Shown here in pieces: positions 1 through 5,833 of a DNA stretch of 5,989 nucleotides. The notes beneath the pieces were generated by a model. The model saw nothing but the letters and a program-made list of their open reading frames with translations, had not been told where the DNA came from and ran no database searches. Origin of the DNA: Candidatus Omnitrophota bacterium (lineage in GTDB: Bacteria; Omnitrophota; Gorgyraeia; Gygaellales; Profunditerraquicolaceae). Position 1 is the first letter of the stretch; every line of letters begins with the position of its first letter. The stretch lies in contig JAHISH010000218.1 in assembly GCA_018818365.1 (NCBI GenBank), positions 1-5,989 on the forward strand, written 5' to 3'. A program made the position numbers and the translations under genes.

Positions 1-410
1 AAGAACAGGTTATTGCCGAACTTGTCAATGCGGTGGTGCGTGCAGGATCATTCAAGAATAAAAAACTTTTATACAAGGGGATTCTGGATCGGGAGAAGCT
101 AGGATCTACTGCAATCGGTAATAATATTGCAATCCCCCATACCAAGATTGAAAAGCTTAAAAAGCTTATTCTGGTCTTCGGCCGTTCCGCCGCGGGCGTT
201 GATTTTGATTCTCTTGATGGGGGGCGAACCCATCTTTTTTTTCTATTAATCTCCCCCAAAGAAAATATCGGTATTCACCTGAAAGTCTTAGCGACAATTT
301 CTCATTTGGTAAAAGATAAATTTAATATTGCCCTTTTGCGCAAGGCGCGCAATAAGAAAGAGGTTATTGCGATCATCGCCGGTATCGAAAAACGCTTGCG
401 CGCATCCTAG
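1..410 (+). CDS. PTS EIIA type-2 (PtsN/fructose-like) domain protein, 5' end missing
   Basis: This is the C-terminal ~135 residues of a PTS EIIA type-2 domain; the frame is open from the first complete codon at base 3, so the true start lies outside the window and the GTG at 33 is not a real start. The segment LGSTAIGNNIAIPHTK matches the family signature, with the phospho-accepting histidine at 138-140 (IPH). The following sequence (VDFDSLDGG, LFFLLISP, HLKVLATIS) follows the order of PtsN and fructose EIIA. The family takes phosphate from HPr or NPr and either passes it to a sugar EIIB or acts as a soluble regulator (PtsN). No membrane segment or EIIB/EIIC domain is visible, so a soluble regulatory role is plausible, but what precedes the domain is unknown. 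The stop TAG is at 408-410. A small zinc-ribbon ORF follows after 16 nt, probably in the same transcript. The EIIA assignment is firm; the exact subtype is not. Confidence 0.9.
   Translation, partial: EQVIAELVNAVVRAGSFKNKKLLYKGILDREKLGSTAIGNNIAIPHTKIEKLKKLILVFGRSAAGVDFDSLDGGRTHLFFLLISPKENIGIHLKVLATISHLVKDKFNIALLRKARNKKEVIAIIAGIEKRLRAS
216..242 (+). terminator. Intrinsic-terminator-like hairpin inside the EIIA gene
   Basis: GATGGG (216-221) pairs perfectly with CCCATC (229-234) across a 7-nt loop (GGGCGAA) and is followed directly by eight T residues (235-242). This is the textbook shape of a rho-independent terminator, but it lies in the sense direction inside an open coding sequence, where it encodes the L-D-G-G-R-T-H-L-F-F stretch. 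It may be chance, be masked by translating ribosomes, or cause partial termination when translation lags. Confidence 0.4.
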
Positions 411-426
411 CAGTCTCTTTTGTTCT

Positions 427-564
427 ATGGCTGAATGGTCTCCTGCAGTGCAGTGCCCGAAATGTTTTAGTTCTGAAACGCGTTTTGTCGAACCCCACTA
501 TGAGGCCTCTATCTATGAGTGTTTAGTCTGCGGGGCGCGTTTTGAGATTACGGAAGAAGAATAA
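427..564 (+). CDS. Small zinc-ribbon protein (45 aa)
   Basis: A 45-residue ORF contains two CxxC knuckles: Cys10/Cys13 (QCPKCF) and Cys32/Cys35 (ECLVCGARF), 18 residues apart. This is the spacing of a four-cysteine zinc ribbon, and the acidic tail ITEEE ends the protein. Such mini-ribbons occur alone or as nucleic-acid or protein interaction modules, and the sequence does not say which. The ATG at 427 is chosen because it sits just outside the EIIA stop (16-nt gap) and leaves the ribbon intact. The same frame is open back to 328, but an upstream start would add a basic, low-complexity stretch overlapping EIIA. There is no clear Shine-Dalgarno, so translation may depend on coupling to EIIA. 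I recognise the fold, not the gene. Confidence 0.65.
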   Translation: MAEWSPAVQCPKCFSSETRFVEPHYEASIYECLVCGARFEITEEE

Positions 565-582
565 GGGGATGTCTTTTTCGGC

Positions 583-610
583 TTGACAAACGGTTTTTTC
601 GTATTAGAAT
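583..610 (+). promoter_or_regulatory. Sigma-70-type promoter
   Basis: A perfect -35 box TTGACA (583-588) is separated by 16 nt from the -10 box TAGAAT (605-610, 5 of 6 consensus bases). The predicted transcription start is about 616-618. It begins 18 nt after the zinc-ribbon stop codon and drives the leader/small RNA region before the 40-aa ORF and gdhA. It is the best-matching promoter in the window. Confidence 0.7.
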
Positions 611-616
611 GAACCC

Positions 617-729
617 CTGATACTCGATTCTATCCGCCTTCTCCGGTTGCGGTGAGGGTAAGAGATGGTCAATAAGAAAGTAGGACAAAGACGTCTGAAT
701 TCTAAAAAGGGGCGTCTTTTTTATTTTTT
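617..729 (+). ncRNA. Candidate ~112-nt small RNA or attenuator leader
   Basis: This stretch is bounded by a strong promoter and an intrinsic terminator and contains no convincing ORF. Its main visible structure is a hairpin: CCTTCTCCG (637-645) pairs with CGGTGAGGG (650-658) around a GTTG tetraloop (646-649), with a single U-U mismatch and one G-U pair. A purine-rich single-stranded linker (about 660-686, including AATAAGAAAGTAGGA) joins it to the terminator stem. I compared it from memory with the common riboswitch, 6S, SRP and tmRNA consensus sequences and matched none. It could be an independent small RNA, or a leader that controls read-through into the 40-aa ORF and gdhA. The ends are approximate. 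Confidence 0.45.
687..729 (+). terminator. Rho-independent terminator of the leader/small RNA
   Basis: AAAGACGTCT (687-696) pairs with GGGCGTCTTT (710-719), giving ten pairs including two G-U, around a 13-nt A-rich loop. It continues into a T-rich tract to about 729 (TTTTTTATTTTTT). It lies 36 nt before the start of the 40-aa ORF, so it either ends a short RNA or acts as an attenuator. Confidence 0.7.
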
Positions 730-764
730 CCCTACGGATGCCTAATAATTTAGCAGGGTGTTAA

Positions 765-887
765 ATGATGAAGATACTGCACAGAGAAGTCTTGGCAGAG
801 GTGCAGAATACCAGGGTCATCGTCCTCTATGTTATTGCCCAGAATGCTACTCAGGCCATCATGGAACGCCTAAGGCAAAAGGAATAG
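765..887 (+). CDS. Hypothetical 40-aa protein
   Basis: An open frame of 40 codons starts with tandem ATG codons (765 and 768); an in-frame TAA immediately precedes it at 762-764, so no earlier start is possible. The product (MMKILHREVLAEVQNTRV, then VIVLYVIAQNA, then a charged MERLRQKE tail) has a short hydrophobic middle and looks like one amphipathic helix or two short helices. It is too short for a transmembrane call. A weak Shine-Dalgarno (CAGGG, 754-758) lies upstream. It sits between the leader terminator and gdhA, 71 nt before the gdhA start. I do not recognise it. It could be a real small protein, a leader peptide, or a chance ORF. Confidence 0.4.
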   Translation: MMKILHREVLAEVQNTRVIVLYVIAQNATQAIMERLRQKE

Positions 888-958
888 ATATATCCTGTTC
901 TTGTGTCCTATGTCTAGGTCAAGGAATGAATTGACAACGTTAGTCAAAGGAGGAAGAT

Positions 959-2296
959 ATGTCGAAAAAAATTGAAGAGTTTATGGCTAAGGTTAAGGAG
1001 AGGAATCCCGGTGAGGGAGAGTTCCATCAGGCAGTACAGGAAGTAGCAGAGTCGCTGGTGCCATTCATTGAGAAAAACCCCAGGTATCAGGAAGCAAAGA
1101 TTTTAGAGAGAATCGTTGAGCCGGAGCGGGTAGTGATGTTCCGCGTCCCCTGGTTAAACGATAGGGGAGAGGTGCAGGTGAACCGCGGATTCCGTATTGA
1201 GATGAACAGCGCCATAGGTCCTTACAAGGGAGGATTGCGTTTCCACCCCAGCGTAAACCTAAGTATCCTGAAATTTTTAGCATTTGAACAGGTGTTTAAG
1301 AACAGCCTTACCACTCTGCCGATGGGTGGCGGAAAGGGTGGTTCGGATTTTGACCCTAAGGGGAAGTCGGATAACGAGGTGATGAAATTCTGCCAGAGTT
1401 TCATGACTGAACTACAGAGGCATATCGGCCCGGATACGGATGTGCCTGCGGGCGACATCGGGGTAGGCGGCCGCGAAATCGGGTATCTGTTTGGTCAGTA
1501 CAAGCGCCTGCGCAACGAATTTACTGGCGTACTGACCGGCAAAGGGCTTAGTTGGGGAGGAAGCCTTATTCGTCCGGAAGCCACCGGTTACGGCTGCGTC
1601 TATTTTGTACAAGAGATGCTCAAGACCAGGGGTGAGTCTTTAAAAGGTAAGATCTGCGCCGTCTCCGGCTCGGGTAACGTGGCCCAGTATATTGTCGAAA
1701 AACTCCACCAGTTCGGAGCAAAGGTAGTCACCCTCTCTGATTCTAACGGGTTCATCCATGACGAGGCAGGTATCGACCAGAAAGAATTGAAGTGCGTTAT
1801 GGAGCTTAAAAACGTGCACCGTGGCCGGATTAAAGAGTGCGCCAAGGAATTCAGCTGCAAATACTTCGAGAATAAAAAACCCTGGGGGGTAAAATGCGAT
1901 ATTGCTTTCCCCAGCGCTACCCAGAACGAGATTGAGGAAGCTGATGCCAAGGCCTTGGTGAAAAACGGCTGTATGGCAATAGGAGAAGGAGCCAATATGC
2001 CCACCACACCCGAAGGGGTGCTGGTCTTCCAAAAGGCAAAAATCCTCTATGCCCCGGGTAAGGCAGCCAACGCCGGCGGTGTAGCAACTTCGGGATTAGA
2101 GATGAGCCAGAACAGCATGCGGCTTTCCTGGTCGCGCGAAGAGGTGGATAAAAAACTGCACGAAATCATGATTGCCATACACGAGCAATGCGTAAGATAC
2201 GGCAAGGAGCAGAGTTACATCAACTATGTCAACGGCGCCAATATCGCCGGATTCGTTAAGGTGGCGGAGGCCATGTTAGACCAGGGTCTGGTCTAA
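959..2296 (+). CDS. gdhA: NADP-type glutamate dehydrogenase
   Basis: GdhA catalyses the reversible reductive amination of 2-oxoglutarate with ammonia to glutamate, normally with NADPH, as a cytosolic hexamer. At 445 residues it has the usual length of the ~450-residue hexameric class and is collinear with the Escherichia coli enzyme as remembered. Substrate-domain motifs are IGPYKGGLRFHPSVN (Lys90), LPMGGGKGGSDFDPKG (catalytic-region Lys126) and DVPAGDIGVGGREIG (Asp166). The Rossmann cofactor domain begins near 230 with AVSGSGNVAQY (235-244), followed by LSDSNG (259-264). The end, GKAANAGGVATSGLEMSQN and NGANIAGFVKVA, is also typical. The start is fixed by a perfect AAAGGAGG (946-953) five bases before the ATG, and the N-terminus aligns with the family. 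The nearest clear promoter is at 583, beyond a terminator. Two terminator-like hairpins follow. NADP preference is inferred from family resemblance. Confidence 0.97.
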   Translation: MSKKIEEFMAKVKERNPGEGEFHQAVQEVAESLVPFIEKNPRYQEAKILERIVEPERVVMFRVPWLNDRGEVQVNRGFRIEMNSAIGPYKGGLRFHPSVNLSILKFLAFEQVFKNSLTTLPMGGGKGGSDFDPKGKSDNEVMKFCQSFMTELQRHIGPDTDVPAGDIGVGGREIGYLFGQYKRLRNEFTGVLTGKGLSWGGSLIRPEATGYGCVYFVQEMLKTRGESLKGKICAVSGSGNVAQYIVEKLHQFGAKVVTLSDSNGFIHDEAGIDQKELKCVMELKNVHRGRIKECAKEFSCKYFENKKPWGVKCDIAFPSATQNEIEEADAKALVKNGCMAIGEGANMPTTPEGVLVFQKAKILYAPGKAANAGGVATSGLEMSQNSMRLSWSREEVDKKLHEIMIAIHEQCVRYGKEQSYINYVNGANIAGFVKVAEAMLDQGLV

Positions 2297-2310
2297 CCCA
2301 GATTTTTTTT
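2287..2310 (+). terminator. Short terminator overlapping the gdhA stop
   Basis: TCTGG (2287-2291) pairs with CCAGA (2298-2302) over a 6-nt loop that contains the gdhA stop codon, and eight T residues follow (2303-2310). The stem is only five Watson-Crick pairs. An alternative local pairing (CCAG 2281-2284 with CTGG 2288-2291) competes with it, so efficiency is uncertain. Confidence 0.45.
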
Positions 2311-2324
2311 GTGCTTGCGTTACA

Positions 2325-2358
2325 AAGATACGCCCTGAGTACATTCGGGGCGTATCTT
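2325..2358 (+). terminator. Strong stem-loop after gdhA
   Basis: A 13-bp stem, AAGATACGCCCTG (2325-2337) with CGGGGCGTATCTT (2346-2358), has one G-U pair and an 8-nt loop. The downstream tail (ATTGTAT) is only moderately T-rich, so it may be the second half of a tandem terminator with the hairpin at 2287-2310, or mainly protect the gdhA mRNA 3' end. It separates gdhA from the promoter of the next operon. Confidence 0.65.
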
Positions 2359-2378
2359 ATTGTATAGGAGAATTATTA

Positions 2379-2407
2379 TTGCTGTGACGATATTTTACGT
2401 GTACAAT
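2379..2407 (+). promoter_or_regulatory. Probable promoter of the HEAT-like/HD-GYP operon
   Basis: TTGCTG (2379-2384) and TACAAT (2402-2407, 5 of 6 consensus bases) are separated by an ideal 17 nt, 21 nt after the post-gdhA stem-loop. The predicted start near 2414 leaves a leader of about 48 nt before the ATG at 2462. The -35 box is a partial match. Confidence 0.5.
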
Positions 2408-2461
2408 GGAAAACGCGAAAACGGGATAAAATAATTTGGTACCTAAAGGATAGTTTGCGAT

Positions 2462-4393
2462 ATGAATCCCGAAGAAATAATCGAAGAATTCTTAAGAAGC
2501 TTCAAAATTTCCCTTAATAGCGCGGCACTCTATACTCGGAGTCATCCTTCCTTTATCAAGGCCGCCGTGGAACTCAAAGAGAAGATGGAGCTTACGGTGG
2601 CAGTCTGCAATCCCCTGCAAATTAATGTCGGGCCCGCAGTCTTGGTAGTCGACGATAAGGAGTTTAAGAAGAAAGGATTTCATGACGAATTAGCCCGGTT
2701 TCTGCATTACCGCAAAGTACGGCGCCTTCAGGTTAGCGCGGGAGTCACGGCCGAAGAGGTGGTTTCCTTTCTGGCTGCTATTTCTCTTACGCCGAAGGAT
2801 ATATCTGCTTCCGGAGGGATTCAAAATATCTTGGTAAAGGATGGGGTTGCGCATATCACGATAGAAGAACTTGATTATTCTTCGCTGCTATCTTCTGCGG
2901 GCGCAGAAGAGCTTAAAGATGCATGGACGTATCTACTCCATGATGCGGTTTCTTCAAACGACAGCCAGAAAATCGACAGCCTCGCTGAAACTTTTGGGGT
3001 AGTTGTTGATAAGCTAAAAGGAGAGGATTTTCTCCAGGATAAAGAATTGCAGAATAATATCGATTCATTTTTAGCCAATCTTAAAGGAGCCCATAAAGAG
3101 AAATTCACACAGTGTGTCAAGAAAATCTCAAAATGGGCGCTCAAGAATAAGGAGATTATTCAAGACCATGACCGCGCACGTATCAAAGGGATGCTTAAGG
3201 ACTTAAGCAGTAAGGATCTGGCAGACCTTTTGAGGGATAGCCTTTTGACCGATGATGGGTTTGATACTTTAAGTTTTCGTTTATTTTCCCAATTGACCGG
3301 GGAGGAGAAGACCACGGAGATTTCTTCCTTATTGCAGCAGGATCACGGATCTGCGCAATCTTTGAAAACGGACTCCAAGGCGATGAAGCGCATCCAGGAT
3401 TTATTGTCTTCTCCGGAAAGTAACGCGATTTCGGAGGTCTATCGCAATACCCTTTCCTTGCTTGCCCGTGAGGATGCCGTTACCGCGCGGATATGTTTTG
3501 ACCGTGTGATGTTGGAACATAATTACGAGTATCTTCTGCTGTCTTTGTTTTCTTCAGAAAAGAGCGGTGAGAAGTTGAAACTTATCTGTGAACGTATCCT
3601 TGATGTTTTGGAAAGAGTGCTGAAGGAAAATAAAAGCGACTATTATGCGGCATTATCGGATTTATTGAATAAGAAGAAACAGGAGTTACCGGATATTCTC
3701 TACTTTGACCAATTACAAAAAAGGCTCAACCAGCATCTTGAACAATTCCTTTGGAAAGAAAAAATCCCTGATGAATGGGTGCCGTTTCTTGAAGCGCTTT
3801 CGGTAACAGGGTATCCTGCGGAATATTATCTAGAAAAGATATTTACGGAAGAAAAGTTTAACCCTTTGGTGTTACGCGCATACTTCCAATTTTTTCATTA
3901 CGAAATGACGCTTTTTTATGACCGGCTTCTGCACAAGGACTCTACCGAATTCCTTTTGAGGCTGATAGATGATTTGAGCCAGGTTCCTTCTTCTTTGACC
4001 CTGGAAGTGCTTAAGCGCATCTATGGTTCTGTGCATGAGTTTGTGAAGATAAAGGCGCTTAATGCGATGGAGAAGTTACCGAATGTAGATAACGAATTTT
4101 TGTACACGTTGTTAGGTAAGGAAAATCTAACCCTTAAACAAGAAGCCTTGAAGATTTTGGCAAGGGATGAGTTTTCAAAAAAGAAGGCATTGGCGTTGCT
4201 TCTGGCGATGCCAAGCCCCTTGGGGTTAAAGAATGGAATGCTGCTTGCACATATCGGTATTGTCGAAGCGCTTGAACTAAAAGATGCGGCAGCGTATTTG
4301 GACACATTGCGGAAGCGGCCTTTTATGTGGAATCGTGGAGTACGCGCGCGCTCACGTGAAGTTTTGGAGAAGTGGAATGCATACAAAGTTTGA
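2462..4393 (+). CDS. All-helical protein with HD-GYP-partner N-terminal module and HEAT-like C-terminus
   Basis: This 643-residue protein has no signal peptide or membrane segment and should be cytosolic. Residues ~10-137 form a module homologous to the N-terminus of the HD-GYP protein encoded next. Shared landmarks are A.LY..SH..F (22-31), INVGP (54-58), the basic patch HYRKVRRLQV, GVTAEEVVSFLAAISLTP and GVAHITIEEL (128-137). Residues ~145-490 are predicted helix-rich and charged, without a motif I recognise. Residues ~495-640 look like degenerate HEAT-type helical repeats (LEVLKRIYGSVHEFVKIKAL, QEALKILA, RSREVLEKW). No catalytic motif is visible, so a scaffold or interaction role is inferred. 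The ATG at 2462 is the first possible start, because an in-frame TAG lies at 2450-2452. The Shine-Dalgarno AAAGGA (2445-2450) is 11 nt away, which is rather long. The 3' end overlaps the next gene by 17 nt, which suggests translational coupling. I do not know a gene name. Confidence 0.85.
   Translation: MNPEEIIEEFLRSFKISLNSAALYTRSHPSFIKAAVELKEKMELTVAVCNPLQINVGPAVLVVDDKEFKKKGFHDELARFLHYRKVRRLQVSAGVTAEEVVSFLAAISLTPKDISASGGIQNILVKDGVAHITIEELDYSSLLSSAGAEELKDAWTYLLHDAVSSNDSQKIDSLAETFGVVVDKLKGEDFLQDKELQNNIDSFLANLKGAHKEKFTQCVKKISKWALKNKEIIQDHDRARIKGMLKDLSSKDLADLLRDSLLTDDGFDTLSFRLFSQLTGEEKTTEISSLLQQDHGSAQSLKTDSKAMKRIQDLLSSPESNAISEVYRNTLSLLAREDAVTARICFDRVMLEHNYEYLLLSLFSSEKSGEKLKLICERILDVLERVLKENKSDYYAALSDLLNKKKQELPDILYFDQLQKRLNQHLEQFLWKEKIPDEWVPFLEALSVTGYPAEYYLEKIFTEEKFNPLVLRAYFQFFHYEMTLFYDRLLHKDSTEFLLRLIDDLSQVPSSLTLEVLKRIYGSVHEFVKIKALNAMEKLPNVDNEFLYTLLGKENLTLKQEALKILARDEFSKKKALALLLAMPSPLGLKNGMLLAHIGIVEALELKDAAAYLDTLRKRPFMWNRGVRARSREVLEKWNAYKV
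4366..4369 (+). promoter_or_regulatory. Ribosome binding site that fixes the HD-GYP gene start
   Basis: GGAG (4366-4369) lies 7 nt before the ATG at 4377, inside the last codons of the upstream gene. It supports this start over the ATG at 4284 in the same frame. The longer version would add 31 residues overlapping the upstream gene, with composition unlike the rest of the protein. Confidence 0.65.
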
Positions 4394-5717
4394 AGTCTCA
4401 TTAAGGGATTTATTGTCTTCTTTGCAGACTGCCAAACTCTACGGCACGTCTCATCAGATTTTCAAGCAGTCAGTTCAGAAGGCCTACCATAGCCTCAAAG
4501 AGGCATTGTGCGAAAAGAGCGAAATAGTGGTGGGGATCGTGGGAGAAGAGTTGGCGCATGAAAAAGATATCCTTTTTGATCTCAGCAAGATCCTGCGTCC
4601 GATCATCGTGTATCTAAGGAATAAGAATATCGAGCGTATCGTCTTTTCGCAAGGGTTAGAAGAAAAAGAGCTTGAGGTATTCCTGCAGATGTTGGCGCTT
4701 TCTCCAGAAGAAGTCAAGCGAGATGCACAGGAATATCTGCGCCTTTCCGGGGTGCAGCATATCACCGTCGGAAGGCTTAAGGCTCCGTCCCCGACTGCTC
4801 CCCTAGGTGCGCAGGCCTTGGCAGCCGCGGTAAGCGTCTATGAGAGCTCGCTGAGTGAAGTCTCACAATCATTGACGGGCATTATGGAGGAGAAAACACT
4901 TGATCACCTGGCGCTAAAATTTGCGTTGAATAATATTGTTGAGAATCTTGCAACCCAGTATCAGGATTTTTTAAAGATGGCGACTATTAAACGTTATGAT
5001 GTGGCTACCTACGTGCATCTGTTGAATGTCTCCATACTCTCGATGTACTTTGCCAGTAAGCTTGGGTTTTCAAAGGAAGAAATACGGGAGATCGGAGTTG
5101 CCGCGCTCTTCCATGATATCGGCAAACTTTATATCTCCCGGAGTATCCTGACGAAAGCCGATCAACTCAGCGATGAAGAATTCAAGACCATTAAAAGCCA
5201 TACCGTGGTTGGGGCAGAAATACTTCTTCGATATCATGAGGGATTAGGAATGCTGCCTGTCGTAGTAGCCTACGAACATCATCTCAAGTTTGATATGAGC
5301 GGGTATCCCCGTTTACCCTTTACGCAGAAGCCACATATGGCCTCTTTGATCGTTACTATTTGCGACGTCTATGATGCCCTTTCGCAGCGGAGGGGGTATA
5401 AGCTTGATTACGCGCCGAATAATATTTATCGTTTGATGTTGAAAGAAAGAGGCGCCACCTTTCAACCGCACTTATTCGATACCTTTTATCAGGTGATGGG
5501 AGTCTGGCCAATCGGTTCCATTGTGGCTTTAAGTGATGGCAGGATCGCGGTAGTGCGCCAGGAAAACGAAGATGACATTTTTGCGCCGCAGGTAGAGATT
5601 ATTCACCCCCAACGAGAGGAGAAGATTCTCGATCTTAAGGGACTTAAAGATACTCTTACCATTGAGCGGTTTCTCAACCCGTGGAAAGAGGGGAAGATAT
5701 TCCTTTGTTTAGTCTAA
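4377..5717 (+). CDS. HD-GYP-type metal-dependent phosphohydrolase
   Basis: This 446-residue soluble protein has three parts. Residues ~8-135 repeat the N-terminal module of the upstream gene (AKLYGTSHQIF, VVGIVGEEL, IERIVFSQGL, FLQMLALSPEE, GVQHITVGRL). After a Pro/Ala linker (~136-150) and a helical stretch, residues ~205-375 form an HD-GYP domain. Putative metal ligands are His214, the HD pair His246-Asp247 (FHDIGK, Lys250), His275, His301-His302 and Asp330 (CDVYDAL); the GYP motif is at 309-311. Residues ~376-446 are the C-terminal extension common in HD-GYP proteins (WPIGSIVALSDGRIAVV). The family hydrolyses cyclic di-GMP or related cyclic dinucleotides. Here the usual HHExxDGxGYP reads HHLKFDMSGYP, and the Glu four residues before the first His in tri-metal enzymes is Ala, so a two-metal site, altered specificity or weak activity is possible. 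The 17-nt overlap with the upstream gene indicates co-expression. The domain call is firm; the substrate is not. Confidence 0.9.
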   Translation: MHTKFEVSLRDLLSSLQTAKLYGTSHQIFKQSVQKAYHSLKEALCEKSEIVVGIVGEELAHEKDILFDLSKILRPIIVYLRNKNIERIVFSQGLEEKELEVFLQMLALSPEEVKRDAQEYLRLSGVQHITVGRLKAPSPTAPLGAQALAAAVSVYESSLSEVSQSLTGIMEEKTLDHLALKFALNNIVENLATQYQDFLKMATIKRYDVATYVHLLNVSILSMYFASKLGFSKEEIREIGVAALFHDIGKLYISRSILTKADQLSDEEFKTIKSHTVVGAEILLRYHEGLGMLPVVVAYEHHLKFDMSGYPRLPFTQKPHMASLIVTICDVYDALSQRRGYKLDYAPNNIYRLMLKERGATFQPHLFDTFYQVMGVWPIGSIVALSDGRIAVVRQENEDDIFAPQVEIIHPQREEKILDLKGLKDTLTIERFLNPWKEGKIFLCLV

Positions 5718-5722
5718 ATAGA

Positions 5723-5750
5723 TTGACTTCTTGCGGGGATATGGTAAAGT
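5723..5750 (+). promoter_or_regulatory. pyrG promoter with extended -10
   Basis: TTGACT (5723-5728) and TAAAGT (5745-5750) are separated by 16 nt, and TGG directly before the -10 box makes an extended -10 (TGn). It begins 5 nt after the HD-GYP stop codon. The predicted start near 5757 gives a pyrG leader of about 90 nt. An overlapping TATAAA (5750-5755) has too long a spacing (21 nt) to be preferred. Confidence 0.6.
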
Positions 5751-5791
5751 ATAAAAGAATAGTTCGAAGATGAGCTATACCTATAACGAAG

Positions 5792-5833
5792 GCGTTTAGA
5801 GGCCGAAGTATCGGCGCTAAACGCTTATTTTTT
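5792..5833 (+). terminator. Intrinsic terminator in the pyrG leader (candidate attenuator)
   Basis: GCGTTTAG (5792-5799) pairs with CTAAACGC (5817-5824). Above a small internal loop, GCCGA (5802-5806) pairs with TCGGC (5811-5815) around an AGTA loop (5807-5810). TTATTTTTT (5825-5833) follows. The structure ends 13 nt before the pyrG ATG and lies between its promoter and start, so it must be read through for pyrG expression. In several Gram-positive bacteria pyrG is controlled by leader termination responding to CTP, where transcripts start with GGG; no such G-run is seen at the predicted start here. It may alternatively end transcripts from the HD-GYP operon. Confidence 0.75.

Noticed and set aside
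551..581. Imperfect inverted repeat (CGGAAGAAGA / TCTTTTTCGG) over the zinc-ribbon stop codon
   Set aside because: Nine of ten positions can pair, but the stem is A/T-rich with a mismatch and a G-U pair, and no T-tract follows it, so it is too weak to call as a terminator.
617..729. Known riboswitch (glutamine, fluoride, c-di-GMP, SAM, TPP, ZTP and similar)
   Set aside because: Isolated fragments such as AAGTAGG or GGTGAGGG recall some consensus pieces, but the full conserved cores are absent, so no named class can be supported.
931..936. TTGACA just upstream of gdhA
   Set aside because: A -10 box 16-18 nt downstream would fall on the Shine-Dalgarno and ATG (AGGAGGAAGATATG), leaving no leader; no matching -10 is present.
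1600..2032. Open frames on the minus strand within gdhA (130-135 codons)
   Set aside because: They lie entirely antisense to a strongly conserved gene, overlap each other, and show no recognisable domain or ribosome site; they are codon-bias shadows.
4284..4376. N-terminal extension of the HD-GYP gene from the ATG at 4284
   Set aside because: The 31 extra residues overlap the upstream gene by 110 nt, are Cys/Trp/Arg-rich unlike the rest, and the ATG at 4377 has a well-placed GGAG and matches the module start in the paralogous protein.
2462..5717. Anti-phage defence or mobile-element origin for the HEAT-like/HD-GYP pair
   Set aside because: There is no nuclease, transposase, integrase, direct repeat or flanking tRNA, and the flanks are housekeeping genes; a signalling role fits better.
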